From assembly GCF_019803445.1 (NCBI RefSeq), contig NZ_CP081844.1, positions 322,501-386,500 of the forward strand: a stretch of 64,000 nucleotides of DNA, read 5' to 3'. Origin of the DNA: Caenibius sp. WL (lineage in GTDB: Bacteria; Pseudomonadota; Alphaproteobacteria; Sphingomonadales; Sphingomonadaceae). This document shows, piece by piece, positions 53,068 through 61,957 of this stretch. The notes under the pieces are model-generated. The model did not search any database. It was not told the DNA's origin and saw only the letters and a list, made by a program, of their open reading frames with translations. Each line of letters opens with the position of its first letter. Within the stretch, counting starts at the first letter, position 1. The position numbers and the translations under genes were made by a program.

Positions 53068-54471
53068 TCAGTGCGCGACGGATGGGCCGCGTGTCAGCCC
53101 CGAAAGGCCCAGTTGCGTATCGATCTGCGTCAACAGCCGTTCCAACCCCTCCGCAGTCGTGCTTTCCGCGCGGGCGACCAGCACATCCTGCGTGTTGGAA
53201 GCGCGCAGCAGCCACCAGCCATCGGGGGTGGTGACCCGCACGCCATCGGTCGCATCGACCGCCGCCGCACCGGCTTGCAGCCGCGCCCGCACCTCGTCGA
53301 TCACGCCGAACTTGCGGCTTTCGTCCACCTGGAAGCGCAATTCGGGCGTGTTGATCATCGCCGGCATCGCGCCGCGCAGGTCCGTCACCGAACGGCCCAG
53401 GCGCGCAGCGGCGGCAATCAGCCGCACCCCGGCATAGAGCGCATCGTCGAACCCGTAATAGGCATCGGCAAAGAACACATGCCCGCTCATCTCGCCCGCC
53501 AGCGGCGCGCCGGTTTCCTGCATTTTCGCCTTGATCAGGCTGTGCCCGGTCTTCCACATCAGCGGCACGCCGCCTTGCCCGGCCACAAGATCGAACAGGG
53601 CCGCGCTGGCTTTCACATCGGCGATAACCGTGGCGCCCGGCATTTGCCGGAGCAGATCCTGCGCATAGATCATCAGCAGCTGATCGCCCCAGATCACCCG
53701 TCCCTGTCCATCGACCGCGCCGATCCGGTCACCATCGCCATCGAACGCGATCCCGAAATCGAGCCCTTTGTCCGCGACCAGCGCTTTGAGATCGGCCAGA
53801 TTGGCTTCCACTGTCGGATCCGGGTGATGGTTGGGAAAGGCCCCGTCGACAGCGGTGTAAAGCAGATGATGTTCGCCCGGCAGGCGCGCCGTCAGCGCTT
53901 CCAGCGCCGGGCCCGCCGCGCCGTTGCCCGCGTCCCAGCCGATCCGCAGACCCGCCAGTTCCTCCGGCGCGATCCCGTCCAGCCCGGCCAGCAGGCGAGC
54001 GATATAGGCATCCATCACGGCGCGGGTTTCCACCGCGCCCATGCCGTCCGCCCATGCGCCATCGGCCGCCACTTCGCCCAGTCTGGCGATATCCGCGCCG
54101 AAGAACGGGCGGCCCTGGAACACCATCTTGAAGCCGTTGTAATTGGCCGGGTTGTGGCTGCCGGTGATCTGGATTCCGCCATCGATATCGCCGCCCGCCG
54201 CTTCGGCGAAATAGAGCATCGGCGTGGCCGACAGCCCGATCCGCACGACATCGCACCCGCTCGCCGTCAATCCTTCGACCAGCGCATGTTCGAGCAGCGG
54301 CGAACTGATCCGCCCGTCATAGCCGACCGCGACTTTGCGCCCGCCCGCCGCGCGCAGTAGCGTGGCGAAACTGCGGCCGATGGCGCGGGCATCGTCGGGC
54401 CCCAGCGTCTCGCCGATGATCCCGCGAATATCGTATTCGCGCAGGATCGTGGGATCGAACCTGTGATTCAT
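53068..54471 (-). CDS. Phosphomannomutase/phosphoglucomutase (AlgC-type)
   Basis: A 467-residue alpha-D-phosphohexomutase starting [24 protein letters not shown]. The catalytic serine is in [20 protein letters not shown], the metal loop in [16 protein letters not shown], the sugar loop in [11 protein letters not shown], and the phosphate site in [14 protein letters not shown]. It interconverts mannose- or glucose-6- and 1-phosphates for sugar nucleotides and envelope glycans. Its ATG overlaps the J-protein stop by four bases. AlgC-like dual use is likely but not proven. Confidence 0.93.
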   Translation of the reverse strand: MNHRFDPTILREYDIRGIIGETLGPDDARAIGRSFATLLRAAGGRKVAVGYDGRISSPLLEHALVEGLTASGCDVVRIGLSATPMLYFAEAAGGDIDGGIQITGSHNPANYNGFKMVFQGRPFFGADIARLGEVAADGAWADGMGAVETRAVMDAYIARLLAGLDGIAPEELAGLRIGWDAGNGAAGPALEALTARLPGEHHLLYTAVDGAFPNHHPDPTVEANLADLKALVADKGLDFGIAFDGDGDRIGAVDGQGRVIWGDQLLMIYAQDLLRQMPGATVIADVKASAALFDLVAGQGGVPLMWKTGHSLIKAKMQETGAPLAGEMSGHVFFADAYYGFDDALYAGVRLIAAAARLGRSVTDLRGAMPAMINTPELRFQVDESRKFGVIDEVRARLQAGAAAVDATDGVRVTTPDGWWLLRASNTQDVLVARAESTTAEGLERLLTQIDTQLGLSGLTRGPSVAH

Positions 54472-54767
54472 GGCCGCTCGCGCCCGGATGCCTTGAGCCG
54501 GGCCAGCAGGAGATCGCGCGCGGCATTGGCTTCGTGCGCCTGTTCGCCCGTGCCGCCCCGATCGGGGTGGACCCGTGCGATCAGGCGGCGGTGCGCGTCG
54601 ACAATCTCGGCCTGGGTGGCGTTCCTGCTGACTCCCAGCAGCGCCCGGGCACGCTGTTCGGCTTGCTCTTCGCCTGTTCCCAGGCCGAGCATCTGCCAGG
54701 GCCAGGCCCGCAGCAGCACTCTGCAAACGAGGCTCGCGACGAGCAGGATCGCCAGGAGCTTCAACAT
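54468..54767 (-). CDS. Small membrane-anchored J-domain protein
   Basis: A 99-residue protein. Residues 1-30 form a membrane helix ([27 protein letters not shown]). Residues about 40-95 are a J domain: [52 protein letters not shown], with the HPD that activates DnaK. It is thus likely a local recruiter of DnaK at the inner membrane. It lies between mipZ (7-base gap) and the phosphohexomutase (4-base overlap). Confidence 0.88.
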   Translation of the reverse strand: MLKLLAILLVASLVCRVLLRAWPWQMLGLGTGEEQAEQRARALLGVSRNATQAEIVDAHRRLIARVHPDRGGTGEQAHEANAARDLLLARLKASGRERP

Positions 54768-54774
54768 CGCCGGA

Positions 54775-55596
54775 TCAGCCCGCCGCGATGCGCCGGGCCG
54801 GTTGCTGCGCCCCCGCCGGCATCGGCAGATTGAGCGCGGCGATCAGACTGCGCAATTCCTGCCGCGCGACCAGATGGCTGGTGCCCAGTTCGCCCAGATG
54901 CCCCTTGTCCAGCAGCGTGAGGCCCGAAGGGAACAGTTCGCGATAGATCACGCGTTCAGACAGGCCGTGCGAAGTGCGGAAACCCACCCGCTTGGACAGT
55001 TCGGCCAGCGCCTGTTCGATACGCGTCATATTGCGCGCTTCGACATGGCCGGTGCGGTTGCGCACTACCACCCAGTCCATTTCGCGCCGCTGATCGCGGA
55101 TCGTGGCCATGGCGCGCTTCTTGCGCGTTTCCCAGATCAGTTCGGCATAGAAGCTCAACCGTTTGACCTTGAAGCTTTCGGCATCGACCTGCCCGATCAG
55201 ATCGAAATCGACGAAGCTGTCGTTCATCGGCGTCACCAGCGTATCGGCGGTGGTCGCCACATGGCGCGCCAGCGGATCGTCGCGGCCGGGCGTATCGAAC
55301 AGCAGGAAATCATGCTCCGCCGACAGGCTTTCCGCCAGATGATCCAGCTCGTCGGTGCTGGTGCCGTCATAGACATCGAAACGCGCCATCGGCAGATCAA
55401 CGCCCCGGCGCCTGAGCGTTTCCGCCCGGTTTTCGAGATAGCGGTAGAAGGTGCGCTGGCGCGGATCGAGATCGATCGCGGCGACTCTGGCGCCCTGATA
55501 GGCGAGCGCGATGGCGACATGGACCGCAGTGGTCGATTTGCCGGTGCCGCCTTTTTCGTTGGCGAAGACGATACGATGGGGCTGGGACGAGTTCAC
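54775..55596 (-). CDS. mipZ: Division-plane positioning ATPase MipZ
   Basis: A 273-residue ParA/MinD-type ATPase. The deviant Walker A is VFANEKGGTGKSTTAVHVAIALAY (KGGTGKST near 15), and the Walker B/switch region is FLLFDTPGRDDPLARHVATTAD. The long helical region SFYAELIWETRKKRAMATIRDQRREMDWVVVRNRTGHVEARNM matches MipZ rather than ParA. In Caulobacter, MipZ forms bipolar gradients through ParB and inhibits FtsZ. It begins the mipZ-J-protein-phosphohexomutase operon; panC is divergent. Confidence 0.92.
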   Translation of the reverse strand: MNSSQPHRIVFANEKGGTGKSTTAVHVAIALAYQGARVAAIDLDPRQRTFYRYLENRAETLRRRGVDLPMARFDVYDGTSTDELDHLAESLSAEHDFLLFDTPGRDDPLARHVATTADTLVTPMNDSFVDFDLIGQVDAESFKVKRLSFYAELIWETRKKRAMATIRDQRREMDWVVVRNRTGHVEARNMTRIEQALAELSKRVGFRTSHGLSERVIYRELFPSGLTLLDKGHLGELGTSHLVARQELRSLIAALNLPMPAGAQQPARRIAAG

Positions 55597-55680
55597 GGCG
55601 GCAGTTCCTGTTGCGTTTCGACCAGTTCGGCGTCACGGCTGGCGCGACATCCATACCGCCCATATCGGAGGCCCGGCCCC

Positions 55681-56532
55681 ATGCAAACCGTGAACACCCT
55701 TGGAACACTGCGCGAAGCTGTGGAGAGTTTGCGTGCCACAGGGCCGGTGGCGCTCGTCCCCACCATGGGCGCGCTGCATCAGGGGCACCTGACTTTGGTG
55801 CGCGAAGCGCGCGCGCGCGGGGCCCAGGTCGTCGCCTCGATCTTCGTCAACCCCCGGCAATTCGGGCCGAATGAGGATCTCGACGCCTACCCCCGGCGGA
55901 TGGCCGAGGACTCGCGGCTGCTCTCCGAGGAAGGCGTCGCCGTGCTCTGGGCGCCCGATGTGGCCGAAATGTATCCCCAGGGGTTCTCCACCAATATTTC
56001 CGTCACCGGGGTCAGCGACAATTTCTGCGGCGCGTCCCGCCCCGGCCATTTCGACGGGGTGGCCACCGTGGTGTGCAAGCTGTTCAACCAGGTGCGGCCC
56101 GATCTGGCCCTGTTCGGAGAAAAGGACTGGCAGCAACTCGCCGTGATCCGCCGCATGGCCCGCGATCTCGACCTGTCCTACCCCCATGTGGACGCGATCT
56201 ACGGCGTGCCCACCGTGCGCGAGGCGGACGGCCTCGCCATGTCGAGCCGCAACCAGTACCTCTCCGCCGAAGAGCGGCAGGCGGCAGCGACTCTGCCCAC
56301 CGCGATGCGCGCCGCGCTGGCCGCTATCGCGGGCGGGACACCGGTGGCCGATGCGCTCGCCTCGTTGCGCGCCAGCCTGCTTGCCGCGGGCTTTTCCTCC
56401 ATCGACTATGCCGATCTGGCCGATGCGGCGAGCCTTGAGCCCATTGCCGCCCCCGGCGCGGTTCCGGCGCGGCTGCTGGTCGCCGCGCGGCTGGGGTCGA
56501 CGCGCCTGATCGACAACATGCCGCTGGGCTGA
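55681..56532 (+). CDS. panC: Pantothenate synthetase
   Basis: A 283-residue ligase that joins pantoate and beta-alanine. The start MQTVNTLGTLREAVESL at 55681 is chosen; an upstream in-frame reading crosses mipZ and is not a gene. Motifs are VALVPTMGALHQGHLTLVREA (HxGH), SIFVNPRQFGPNEDLDAYPR, LFGEKDWQQLAVIRRM and the KMSKS-like MSSRNQYLSAEER. Length is normal. It makes coenzyme A precursor. Confidence 0.96.
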   Translation: MQTVNTLGTLREAVESLRATGPVALVPTMGALHQGHLTLVREARARGAQVVASIFVNPRQFGPNEDLDAYPRRMAEDSRLLSEEGVAVLWAPDVAEMYPQGFSTNISVTGVSDNFCGASRPGHFDGVATVVCKLFNQVRPDLALFGEKDWQQLAVIRRMARDLDLSYPHVDAIYGVPTVREADGLAMSSRNQYLSAEERQAAATLPTAMRAALAAIAGGTPVADALASLRASLLAAGFSSIDYADLADAASLEPIAAPGAVPARLLVAARLGSTRLIDNMPLG

Positions 56533-56640
56533 TTCGCTTGCCGCGATCATAGGGGGCGAGTAAAGAGCGCGTGGGGTCCGTTGGTTCCGGCCGATGCGAC
56601 AGAAAACTGCACGCCGGTTTTTCAAACAGGGAGTTCAGCA

Positions 56641-57405
56641 ATGAAAAAGACGATCGCCGCCGTTCTGGCGCTGGCCATTTCCGCCACGGCGATGCCAGCC
56701 ATGGCCAAGAACGAATCCTCTGGACGCAAGCAACAGGCGCGCGGCACGGCCGAAATTCCGCGGTGCGCCCGCAATCTCGGCACCGTGGCCATCGTCGAGC
56801 CGGACACTCAGTGGTGGCGCGAACTCAGCCTCGGCAGCCCCGAAGCGATCATCCGGGTCTTCATTCAGCGTTCGGGCTGCTTCACGCTCGTCAACCGTGG
56901 TCGGGCGATGGAAAATCGCGCGATGGAACGCGCGCTGGCCGATCAGGGCGAACTGCAACGCGGCTCCAACCTCGGCAAGGGCCAGGTCAAGGCAGCCGAC
57001 TACATGCTCCAGCCCGACATTGTCTCGACCAACCGCAATTCGGGCGGCGGCGGCTTCGGCGGCATTCTCGGCAACGTCATCGGCGGCCCGATCGGGGCCA
57101 TCGCGGGCGGGCTGAACGTCAAGAAGGGCGAAGCCAACGTCACTCTGTCGCTGGTCAACACCCGCACCACGGTCGAAGAAGCGTTGACGGAAGGCTATGC
57201 CCGCAAGTCCGACCTCAGCTGGGGCGGCGGCGGCGGCGGGCTGTTCGGCGGCGGCGTCTTCGGTGCGGCCGGCGGCGGCAGCTATGAAAACACCGCGATC
57301 GGGCAGATCATCGTGCTCGCCTATCTCGATTCCTACACCAAGCTGGTGTCGGAACTGGGCGGCCTGCCTTCGGACGCCTCGGCAGCGGCGCCGCCTGCCG
57401 AGTAA
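56641..57405 (+). CDS. CsgG/HfaB-like secretion-associated protein
   Basis: A 254-residue protein with a signal peptide (MKKTIAAVLALAISATAMPAMAK). The body has EAIIRVFIQRSGCFTLVNRGRAMENRAMERALADQ and AADYMLQPDIVSTN, which match the CsgG domain (VDR-type helix then strands). A Gly-rich insertion (GGGGFGGILGNVIGG) precedes VTLSLVNTRTTVEEALTEGYARKSD. CsgG and HfaB are outer-membrane lipoprotein pores or anchors, but this signal lacks a lipobox. No curli or holdfast genes are nearby. A terminator follows. Confidence 0.72.
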   Translation: MKKTIAAVLALAISATAMPAMAKNESSGRKQQARGTAEIPRCARNLGTVAIVEPDTQWWRELSLGSPEAIIRVFIQRSGCFTLVNRGRAMENRAMERALADQGELQRGSNLGKGQVKAADYMLQPDIVSTNRNSGGGGFGGILGNVIGGPIGAIAGGLNVKKGEANVTLSLVNTRTTVEEALTEGYARKSDLSWGGGGGGLFGGGVFGAAGGGSYENTAIGQIIVLAYLDSYTKLVSELGGLPSDASAAAPPAE

Positions 57406-57444
57406 GCAGGCATGGAAGCCGCAAGGCCATTATGAATACGAACG

Positions 57445-57476
57445 AGGCGGAACCGCAAGGTTCCGCCTTTTTCTTT
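57445..57476 (+). terminator. Terminator of the CsgG-like gene
   Basis: Perfect stem AGGCGGAACC (57445-57454) and GGTTCCGCCT (57459-57468) with a four-base loop and a following TTTTTCTTT. It lies 40 bases past the stop. Confidence 0.9.
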
Positions 57477-57532
57477 GCCGCACGGGGCCGCCACCGAATG
57501 GGGCCCTCTGGGAAAAACAGGGGAGAAAAGAC

Positions 57533-58096
57533 ATGATAAAGACAACGATCCGAACCGTTGCGGCAGCAAGCGTGCTCGCCCTGCTGACGGGCTGCGGCGG
57601 AAGCGGAGACACGAACGGCGGCAAGGAGGCCGCTGCACCGGCAGGCAAACCCGCCTAGAACGCGGCCGACGCCTGTACGCTGCTCGACAAGGGCGCGGTC
57701 GGGGCGGCTTTGCAGCAGGACGTGGCGGAGACGCAGCTCAGCCTCGTGCATGAAGCGGACGGTGCCACCGCCGCAACGTCGGAATGCCTCTATCTGGGGA
57801 AGGACGGCGCCAGCGTGGCCCGCCTGTCGGCCCGCTGGTCCCCCATCGGCGACAACACGGCAGAGTCGATCGCCGGAGCGCGCACCACCACCGCCGCTGC
57901 GGTCAAGGCATTCAGCGATACCCCGGTTGAGGATATCGCGGGGCTGGGCAAGGCCGCGTTCTTCGTGCCCGGCATCAACCAGCTCACTGTCTTTTTCGAC
58001 GATAAGCGGATGATCGTGCTGACCGTGGAGAAAGCACCCGAAGGGGCAAATGCCAGGGACATCGCTCTGGCTCTCGCGAAGAAGGCCGGAGGCTGA
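57533..58096 (+). pseudogene. Lipoprotein gene interrupted by an in-frame TAG
   Basis: A frame from ATG 57533 (GGGGAG before it) encodes a lipoprotein signal MIKTTIRTVAAASVLALLTGCGG, with cysteine at 21. Codon 42 (57656-57658) is TAG, directly after PAGKPA, yet the same frame continues without a break to TGA at 58096. The rest reads NAADACTLLDKGAVGAALQQD... to LALAKKAGG and looks like an intact secreted domain of about 145 residues. So the gene is either freshly broken or carries an error in the sequence. The domain resembles a lipoprotein family with a Cys pair but I cannot name it. Confidence 0.7.
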
Positions 58097-58099
58097 CCC

Positions 58100-58126
58100 A
58101 AAAAGGGGGGTCACCGCCCCCCTTTC
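58100..58126 (+). terminator. Probable terminator after the lipoprotein gene
   Basis: Stem AAAGGGGGG (58102-58110) and CCCCCCTTT (58117-58125) with a six-base loop. The T-run is short, so confidence is moderate. Confidence 0.6.
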
Positions 58127-58157
58127 ACCTATCCGTCAGCTACAACCCGTCGGACAT

Positions 58158-58196
58158 ACAAAAAACGCCCCCGCATCATCGATGCGGGGGCGTTGT
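58158..58196 (-). terminator. Terminator of petABC
   Basis: A 14-pair stem AACGCCCCCGCATC (58164-58177) and GATGCGGGGGCGTT (58181-58194) with a three-base loop. The minus-strand tail is TTTTTGT. It lies about 25 bases past the petC stop. Confidence 0.9.
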
Positions 58197-58219
58197 TATT
58201 CCCTTGCGGGCCTGAGGCG

Positions 58220-59074
58220 TCAGGCCGCCTTCTTGCCTTTCTTGCCCGCCCAAACCTGCTGCTTGGCGAGGTAGGCCAGCACGGTGGCGAAGAGCAGGAA
58301 GCCGAGCACCGGCCAGCCCGTCTGCTTGCGCTTGTCGAGCTTCGGTTCCGCGGTCCAGGTCAGGAACGCGGCCACGTCCTGCGCCATCTGGTCAACCGTG
58401 GCCTTGGTCCCGTCGCCATAGCTGACCTGATCGGTGCCGGTCAGCGGCGGCGCCATCGCCAGATTGAGATTGGCGAAATAGGGATTGTAGTGGAGGCCCG
58501 GGCCGGTCTTCGAATCCGGGAACTGCTTGATCAGTTCGGCCGGCTGCTTCTGATAGCCCGTCAGCAGCGAGTAGATATAGGCCGCGCCGTCATGCCGGGC
58601 CTTGGTCATCAGCGACAGATCGGGCGGCACGGCATTGTTGTTGGCAGCGCGCGCAGCGATGTCATTCGGGTAAGGCTTGGGGAAATAATCCGTCGCCAGA
58701 CCGGGGCGCGTCGTCGCCTCACCCGTGTTCGGGTCGACGCCGGGCACCTGGAAGCCTTTCGCGATCGCCTTGATCTCAGCCTCGTTGTAGCCCAGCGCGC
58801 CGAGATCGCGGAACGCCACATGGCGCAGCGAGTGGCAGGCGGAGCAGACTTCCTTGTAAACCTGGAAACCACGCTGCAACTGCTGCTTGTCGAATTTGCC
58901 GAAGGGGCCATCGCTGGCGAGATGCAGCTTCTTCGGATGCTTGTGGAATTCATGCTCCGCCGTGGCGGGCTTGAGCTGGCCTTCGCTGATGACCGTGGCG
59001 GCACCAGTGACGAAAGCCCACAACACTGCGACCGTGAAGAACAGGCCGACGAGGATACCGATAATGCGGGTCAT
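58220..59074 (-). CDS. petC: Cytochrome c1 of the bc1 complex
   Basis: A 284-residue protein. The N-terminal signal anchor (MTRIIGILVGLFFTVAVLWAFVTGAA) exposes the heme domain with VYKEVCSACHSLRHVAFRDLG (CxxCH). The second ligand methionine lies in NLAMAPPLTG. A C-terminal membrane anchor (GWPVLGFLLFATVLAYLAKQQVW) fixes it. It passes electrons from the Rieske protein to cytochrome c. It is the third gene of petA-petB-petC. Confidence 0.96.
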   Translation of the reverse strand: MTRIIGILVGLFFTVAVLWAFVTGAATVISEGQLKPATAEHEFHKHPKKLHLASDGPFGKFDKQQLQRGFQVYKEVCSACHSLRHVAFRDLGALGYNEAEIKAIAKGFQVPGVDPNTGEATTRPGLATDYFPKPYPNDIAARAANNNAVPPDLSLMTKARHDGAAYIYSLLTGYQKQPAELIKQFPDSKTGPGLHYNPYFANLNLAMAPPLTGTDQVSYGDGTKATVDQMAQDVAAFLTWTAEPKLDKRKQTGWPVLGFLLFATVLAYLAKQQVWAGKKGKKAA

Positions 59075-59103
59075 ATCCGATACTTTCTCTCAGGTCCGTT
59101 CCG

Positions 59104-60387
59104 TCAGCTTGCTGCCTTGAGCGCCGCCTGCTCGTCCGCGCCGAGGACGGCTTCGGTGATCGAGAAGGGCAGCGGATCCGGCTTCTCAATCTGCGAGACG
59201 AGCGGCAGGATCACCAGGAAGTGCAGGAAGTAGTACGCGGTCGCGAGCTGGCTGATCATCACGTAGGGTTCTTCGGCAGCGGCACCGCCGCAATAGCCGA
59301 GGACAGCCACGCACGGGATGAGACCGAACCAGAAGAACTTGCGGAACAGCGGACGGAAGTTGCCCGAACGCACCGGCGATTTGTCCAGCCAGGGCAGGAA
59401 GAACCACACCAGAATCGCGCTGAACATGGCCAACACGCCCATCAGCTTCGCCGGAATGAACAGGAAGTCCGCAGTGAACGCACGCAGGATCGCGTAGAAC
59501 GGCCAGAAGTACCATTCGGGCACAATATGCGCCGGGGTGCTCATCGGGTTGGCCGGAATGTAGTTGTCCGGGTGACCCAGCGCGTTCGGCAGGAAGAACA
59601 GCATCGCGCAGTAGAGGATCAGGAAAATCCCCAGTCCGAAACCGTCCTTCGCCGTGTAGTACGGGTGGAACGGCACGGTGTCGCTTTCGCTTTTCACTTC
59701 CACGCCGGTCGGGTTCGACGAACCCGGGATGTGGAGCGCCCAGATGTGCAGGATCACCACCCCGGCGATCACGAAGGGCAGCAGGAAGTGCAGCGAGAAA
59801 AAGCGGTTGAGCGCGGCGTTGTCCGGGGCGAAACCGCCCAGCAGCCACACCTGCAGCGGTTCGCCGACCACCGGGATCGCACCGAACAGGCCGGTGATCA
59901 CTTTCGCGCCCCAGAAGCTCATCTGGCCCCAGGGCAGCACGTAGCCCATGAAGGCGGTGGCCATCATCAGCAGAAAGATCACCACGCCCAGCAGCCACAC
60001 CATTTCGCGCGGCGCCTTGTAGGAACCGTAGTAGAGGCCGCGGAAGATGTGGAGATAGACCACCACGAAGAACGCGCTGGCGCCGTTGGCGTGCGCATAG
60101 CGCAGCATCCAGCCCCAGTTCACATCGCGCATGATGTGTTCGGTGGAATCGAAAGCAACCAGCGCGTTGGGCGCATAGTGCATGGCCAGGATCACCCCGG
60201 TGACGATCTGGAGAACGAGACAGAAGCCCGCCAGAACACCGAAGTTCCAGAAATAGTTGAGATTGCGCGGCACGGGATAACCGCTGCCCACCGCATTGTA
60301 GACGAGCCGGGGAAGCGGAAGCTTCTCATCCACCCATTTCATCAGCGGGTGGGACGGCGAGTATTCGTTTGCCCAGGGAAAGCTCAT
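59104..60387 (-). CDS. petB: Cytochrome b of the bc1 complex
   Basis: A 427-residue, eight-helix protein. Heme-ligand histidines are in [22 protein letters not shown] and [24 protein letters not shown]. The quinol site has [17 protein letters not shown] with PEWY. I use the start at 60387; an upstream reading crosses petA. It binds both b hemes and the two quinone sites. It follows petA by 17 bases. Confidence 0.96.
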   Translation of the reverse strand: MSFPWANEYSPSHPLMKWVDEKLPLPRLVYNAVGSGYPVPRNLNYFWNFGVLAGFCLVLQIVTGVILAMHYAPNALVAFDSTEHIMRDVNWGWMLRYAHANGASAFFVVVYLHIFRGLYYGSYKAPREMVWLLGVVIFLLMMATAFMGYVLPWGQMSFWGAKVITGLFGAIPVVGEPLQVWLLGGFAPDNAALNRFFSLHFLLPFVIAGVVILHIWALHIPGSSNPTGVEVKSESDTVPFHPYYTAKDGFGLGIFLILYCAMLFFLPNALGHPDNYIPANPMSTPAHIVPEWYFWPFYAILRAFTADFLFIPAKLMGVLAMFSAILVWFFLPWLDKSPVRSGNFRPLFRKFFWFGLIPCVAVLGYCGGAAAEEPYVMISQLATAYYFLHFLVILPLVSQIEKPDPLPFSITEAVLGADEQAALKAAS

Positions 60388-60404
60388 GATCGTCCTCTCC
60401 CCCC

Positions 60405-60983
60405 TCAGCCGATCTTCACGACAGTGTCGGAGGTGAATTGATACTCGGGTACTTCGAGATTCTTCGGCGCCGGACCTTTCCGGATACGCGCGGCCGTATC
60501 GTAGTGCGAACCGTGGCACGGGCAGAAATACCCGCCGAATTCGCCTTTCACCTCACCCTCGCCGGCGCCCAGCGGCACACAACCGAGATGGGTGCACACG
60601 CCCATGGTGATCAGCCAGTTTTCATGGCCTTCCTTGGTGCGTTCGGCCAGCGTCTGCGGATCGCGCAGCGAACTGGTGGACACCTTGTTCGCCTCGGCGA
60701 TTTCGACCGGGGTCAGATTGCGGATGAAAACCGGCTGTTTGCGAAACACCGCCTTGATCGCCTGACCCGGCTGGATCGCACTGATATCGATTTCGGTGGA
60801 GCTTTCAGCCAGCACGTCCGCCGAAGGCGACATCTGGCTGATCAGCGGAACCAGCGTGGCGACACCGCCGACACCGGCCGCCGCAACAGCTGCAATATTG
60901 ATAAAATCACGCCGCCGGATGCCGTCTGCGCCATCCTGAGCGGCGAGGGTCTGCAAATCTGCGGTGCCAGTATTTTCTGCCAT
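60405..60983 (-). CDS. petA: Ubiquinol-cytochrome c reductase iron-sulfur (Rieske) subunit
   Basis: A 192-residue protein. A twin-arginine signal [21 protein letters not shown] lies near residue 23-45 and serves as anchor. The 2Fe-2S cluster ligands are CTHLGCVPL and [15 protein letters not shown]. It is the first gene of petABC. The twin-arginine motif means that it is exported folded by the Tat system. Confidence 0.96.
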   Translation of the reverse strand: MAENTGTADLQTLAAQDGADGIRRRDFINIAAVAAAGVGGVATLVPLISQMSPSADVLAESSTEIDISAIQPGQAIKAVFRKQPVFIRNLTPVEIAEANKVSTSSLRDPQTLAERTKEGHENWLITMGVCTHLGCVPLGAGEGEVKGEFGGYFCPCHGSHYDTAARIRKGPAPKNLEVPEYQFTSDTVVKIG

Positions 60984-61189
60984 CAGCCCTGCCTTGCCTT
61001 GCCATTCGGATACACGGCCGCAAGACACAGTGCACCCAACCAAAATTTTGCCGGATGTGCGTTAAGGACTCCCCCCTCGCCGCACAATCAGCGCATTCCT
61101 TTGCAGAATGCTACCTTTTGCCGGTTAGCGGGCTGATAGACGTGAAGGAACCTCTTGCCAACAGACATTTTCCGTTTCGCCACAGCAAA

Positions 61190-61957
61190 TCAGCCCGCAA
61201 GGCCGATCAGCGAAAATTGCCGGCCGTAATTTTCCTCGGATAAATGCGTCGCGCGGCGGAAAGAGAAGAAACGCGCCGGATCGCCGTAGGTGTCCAGCCC
61301 CAGGGCACCCGCCGATCCGACACCGGCCTGCCGCAACCGACCGACAACATAGGCTGCCAGATCGAACTGATAGTGCCCGGCCCGGCCCGGTGCGAAATAG
61401 GCCGCATCGCCAGCCTGTCCGAAACCGGCGCGGAAATCCTCCCCCACTTCGTAGCTTGCCTGCGCGATGCAGGGCCCGACGGCCGCCGCGATGTGCCTGC
61501 GCCGCGCGCCCAGCCGCTCCATCGCCGCCACGGTCGATTCGATCACCCCGCCATGAGCGCCTTTCCACCCGGCATGGGCCGCCCCGACGACGCCCGCCGC
61601 CGTATCGGCGAACAGGACAGGGGCACAATCGGCGGTGACGATCCCCAGCAGCAGGCCGGGCCGGGCGGTTACCAGGGCATCGGCATGAGGCCGCGCGCCG
61701 TCTTCATCCCACGGTTCGTCCACAGTCACGCAATCGGGCGAATGGACCTGATAGACGGTGACCAGCCGCCCGCCGGGCAGCACCGCCTCTGCCGCGCGGC
61801 GGCGGTTTTCCGCCACTGCCGCGCCATCGTCCCCCGCGCCGCGCCCGACATTGAGCCCGGCGACCATGCCGGTCGACACCCCGCCTTCGCGCGTCAGGAA
61901 GCCATGCGCCACGCCCTGCAGCAGGGAGGAGCGGAGCGGGTTGACCGCCTCAGCCAA
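61190..61957 (-). CDS. pgeF: Peptidoglycan editing factor PgeF (polyphenol oxidase family)
   Basis: A 255-residue protein of the laccase-domain family. Conserved metal residues are in VYQVHSPDC, GIVTADCAPVLF and VGAAHAGWKGAHGG. The start MAEAVNPLRSSLLQGVAHGFLTREGGVS is usual. In E. coli, YfiH/PgeF removes wrong muropeptide stems containing L-Ser. It overlaps the pepN stop by eight bases, so the two are cotranscribed. Confidence 0.92.
   Translation of the reverse strand: MAEAVNPLRSSLLQGVAHGFLTREGGVSTGMVAGLNVGRGAGDDGAAVAENRRRAAEAVLPGGRLVTVYQVHSPDCVTVDEPWDEDGARPHADALVTARPGLLLGIVTADCAPVLFADTAAGVVGAAHAGWKGAHGGVIESTVAAMERLGARRRHIAAAVGPCIAQASYEVGEDFRAGFGQAGDAAYFAPGRAGHYQFDLAAYVVGRLRQAGVGSAGALGLDTYGDPARFFSFRRATHLSEENYGRQFSLIGLAG

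Noticed and set aside
52919-53557. Extended N-terminus of the DUF2059 gene
   Set aside because: It runs across the phosphohexomutase gene on the same strand in another frame and lacks a signal; MRGFSILAG at 52918 gives a proper signal peptide.
54463-55680. Extended N-terminus of panC
   Set aside because: The extension is antisense to mipZ and the J-domain gene; the conserved panC start is at 55681.
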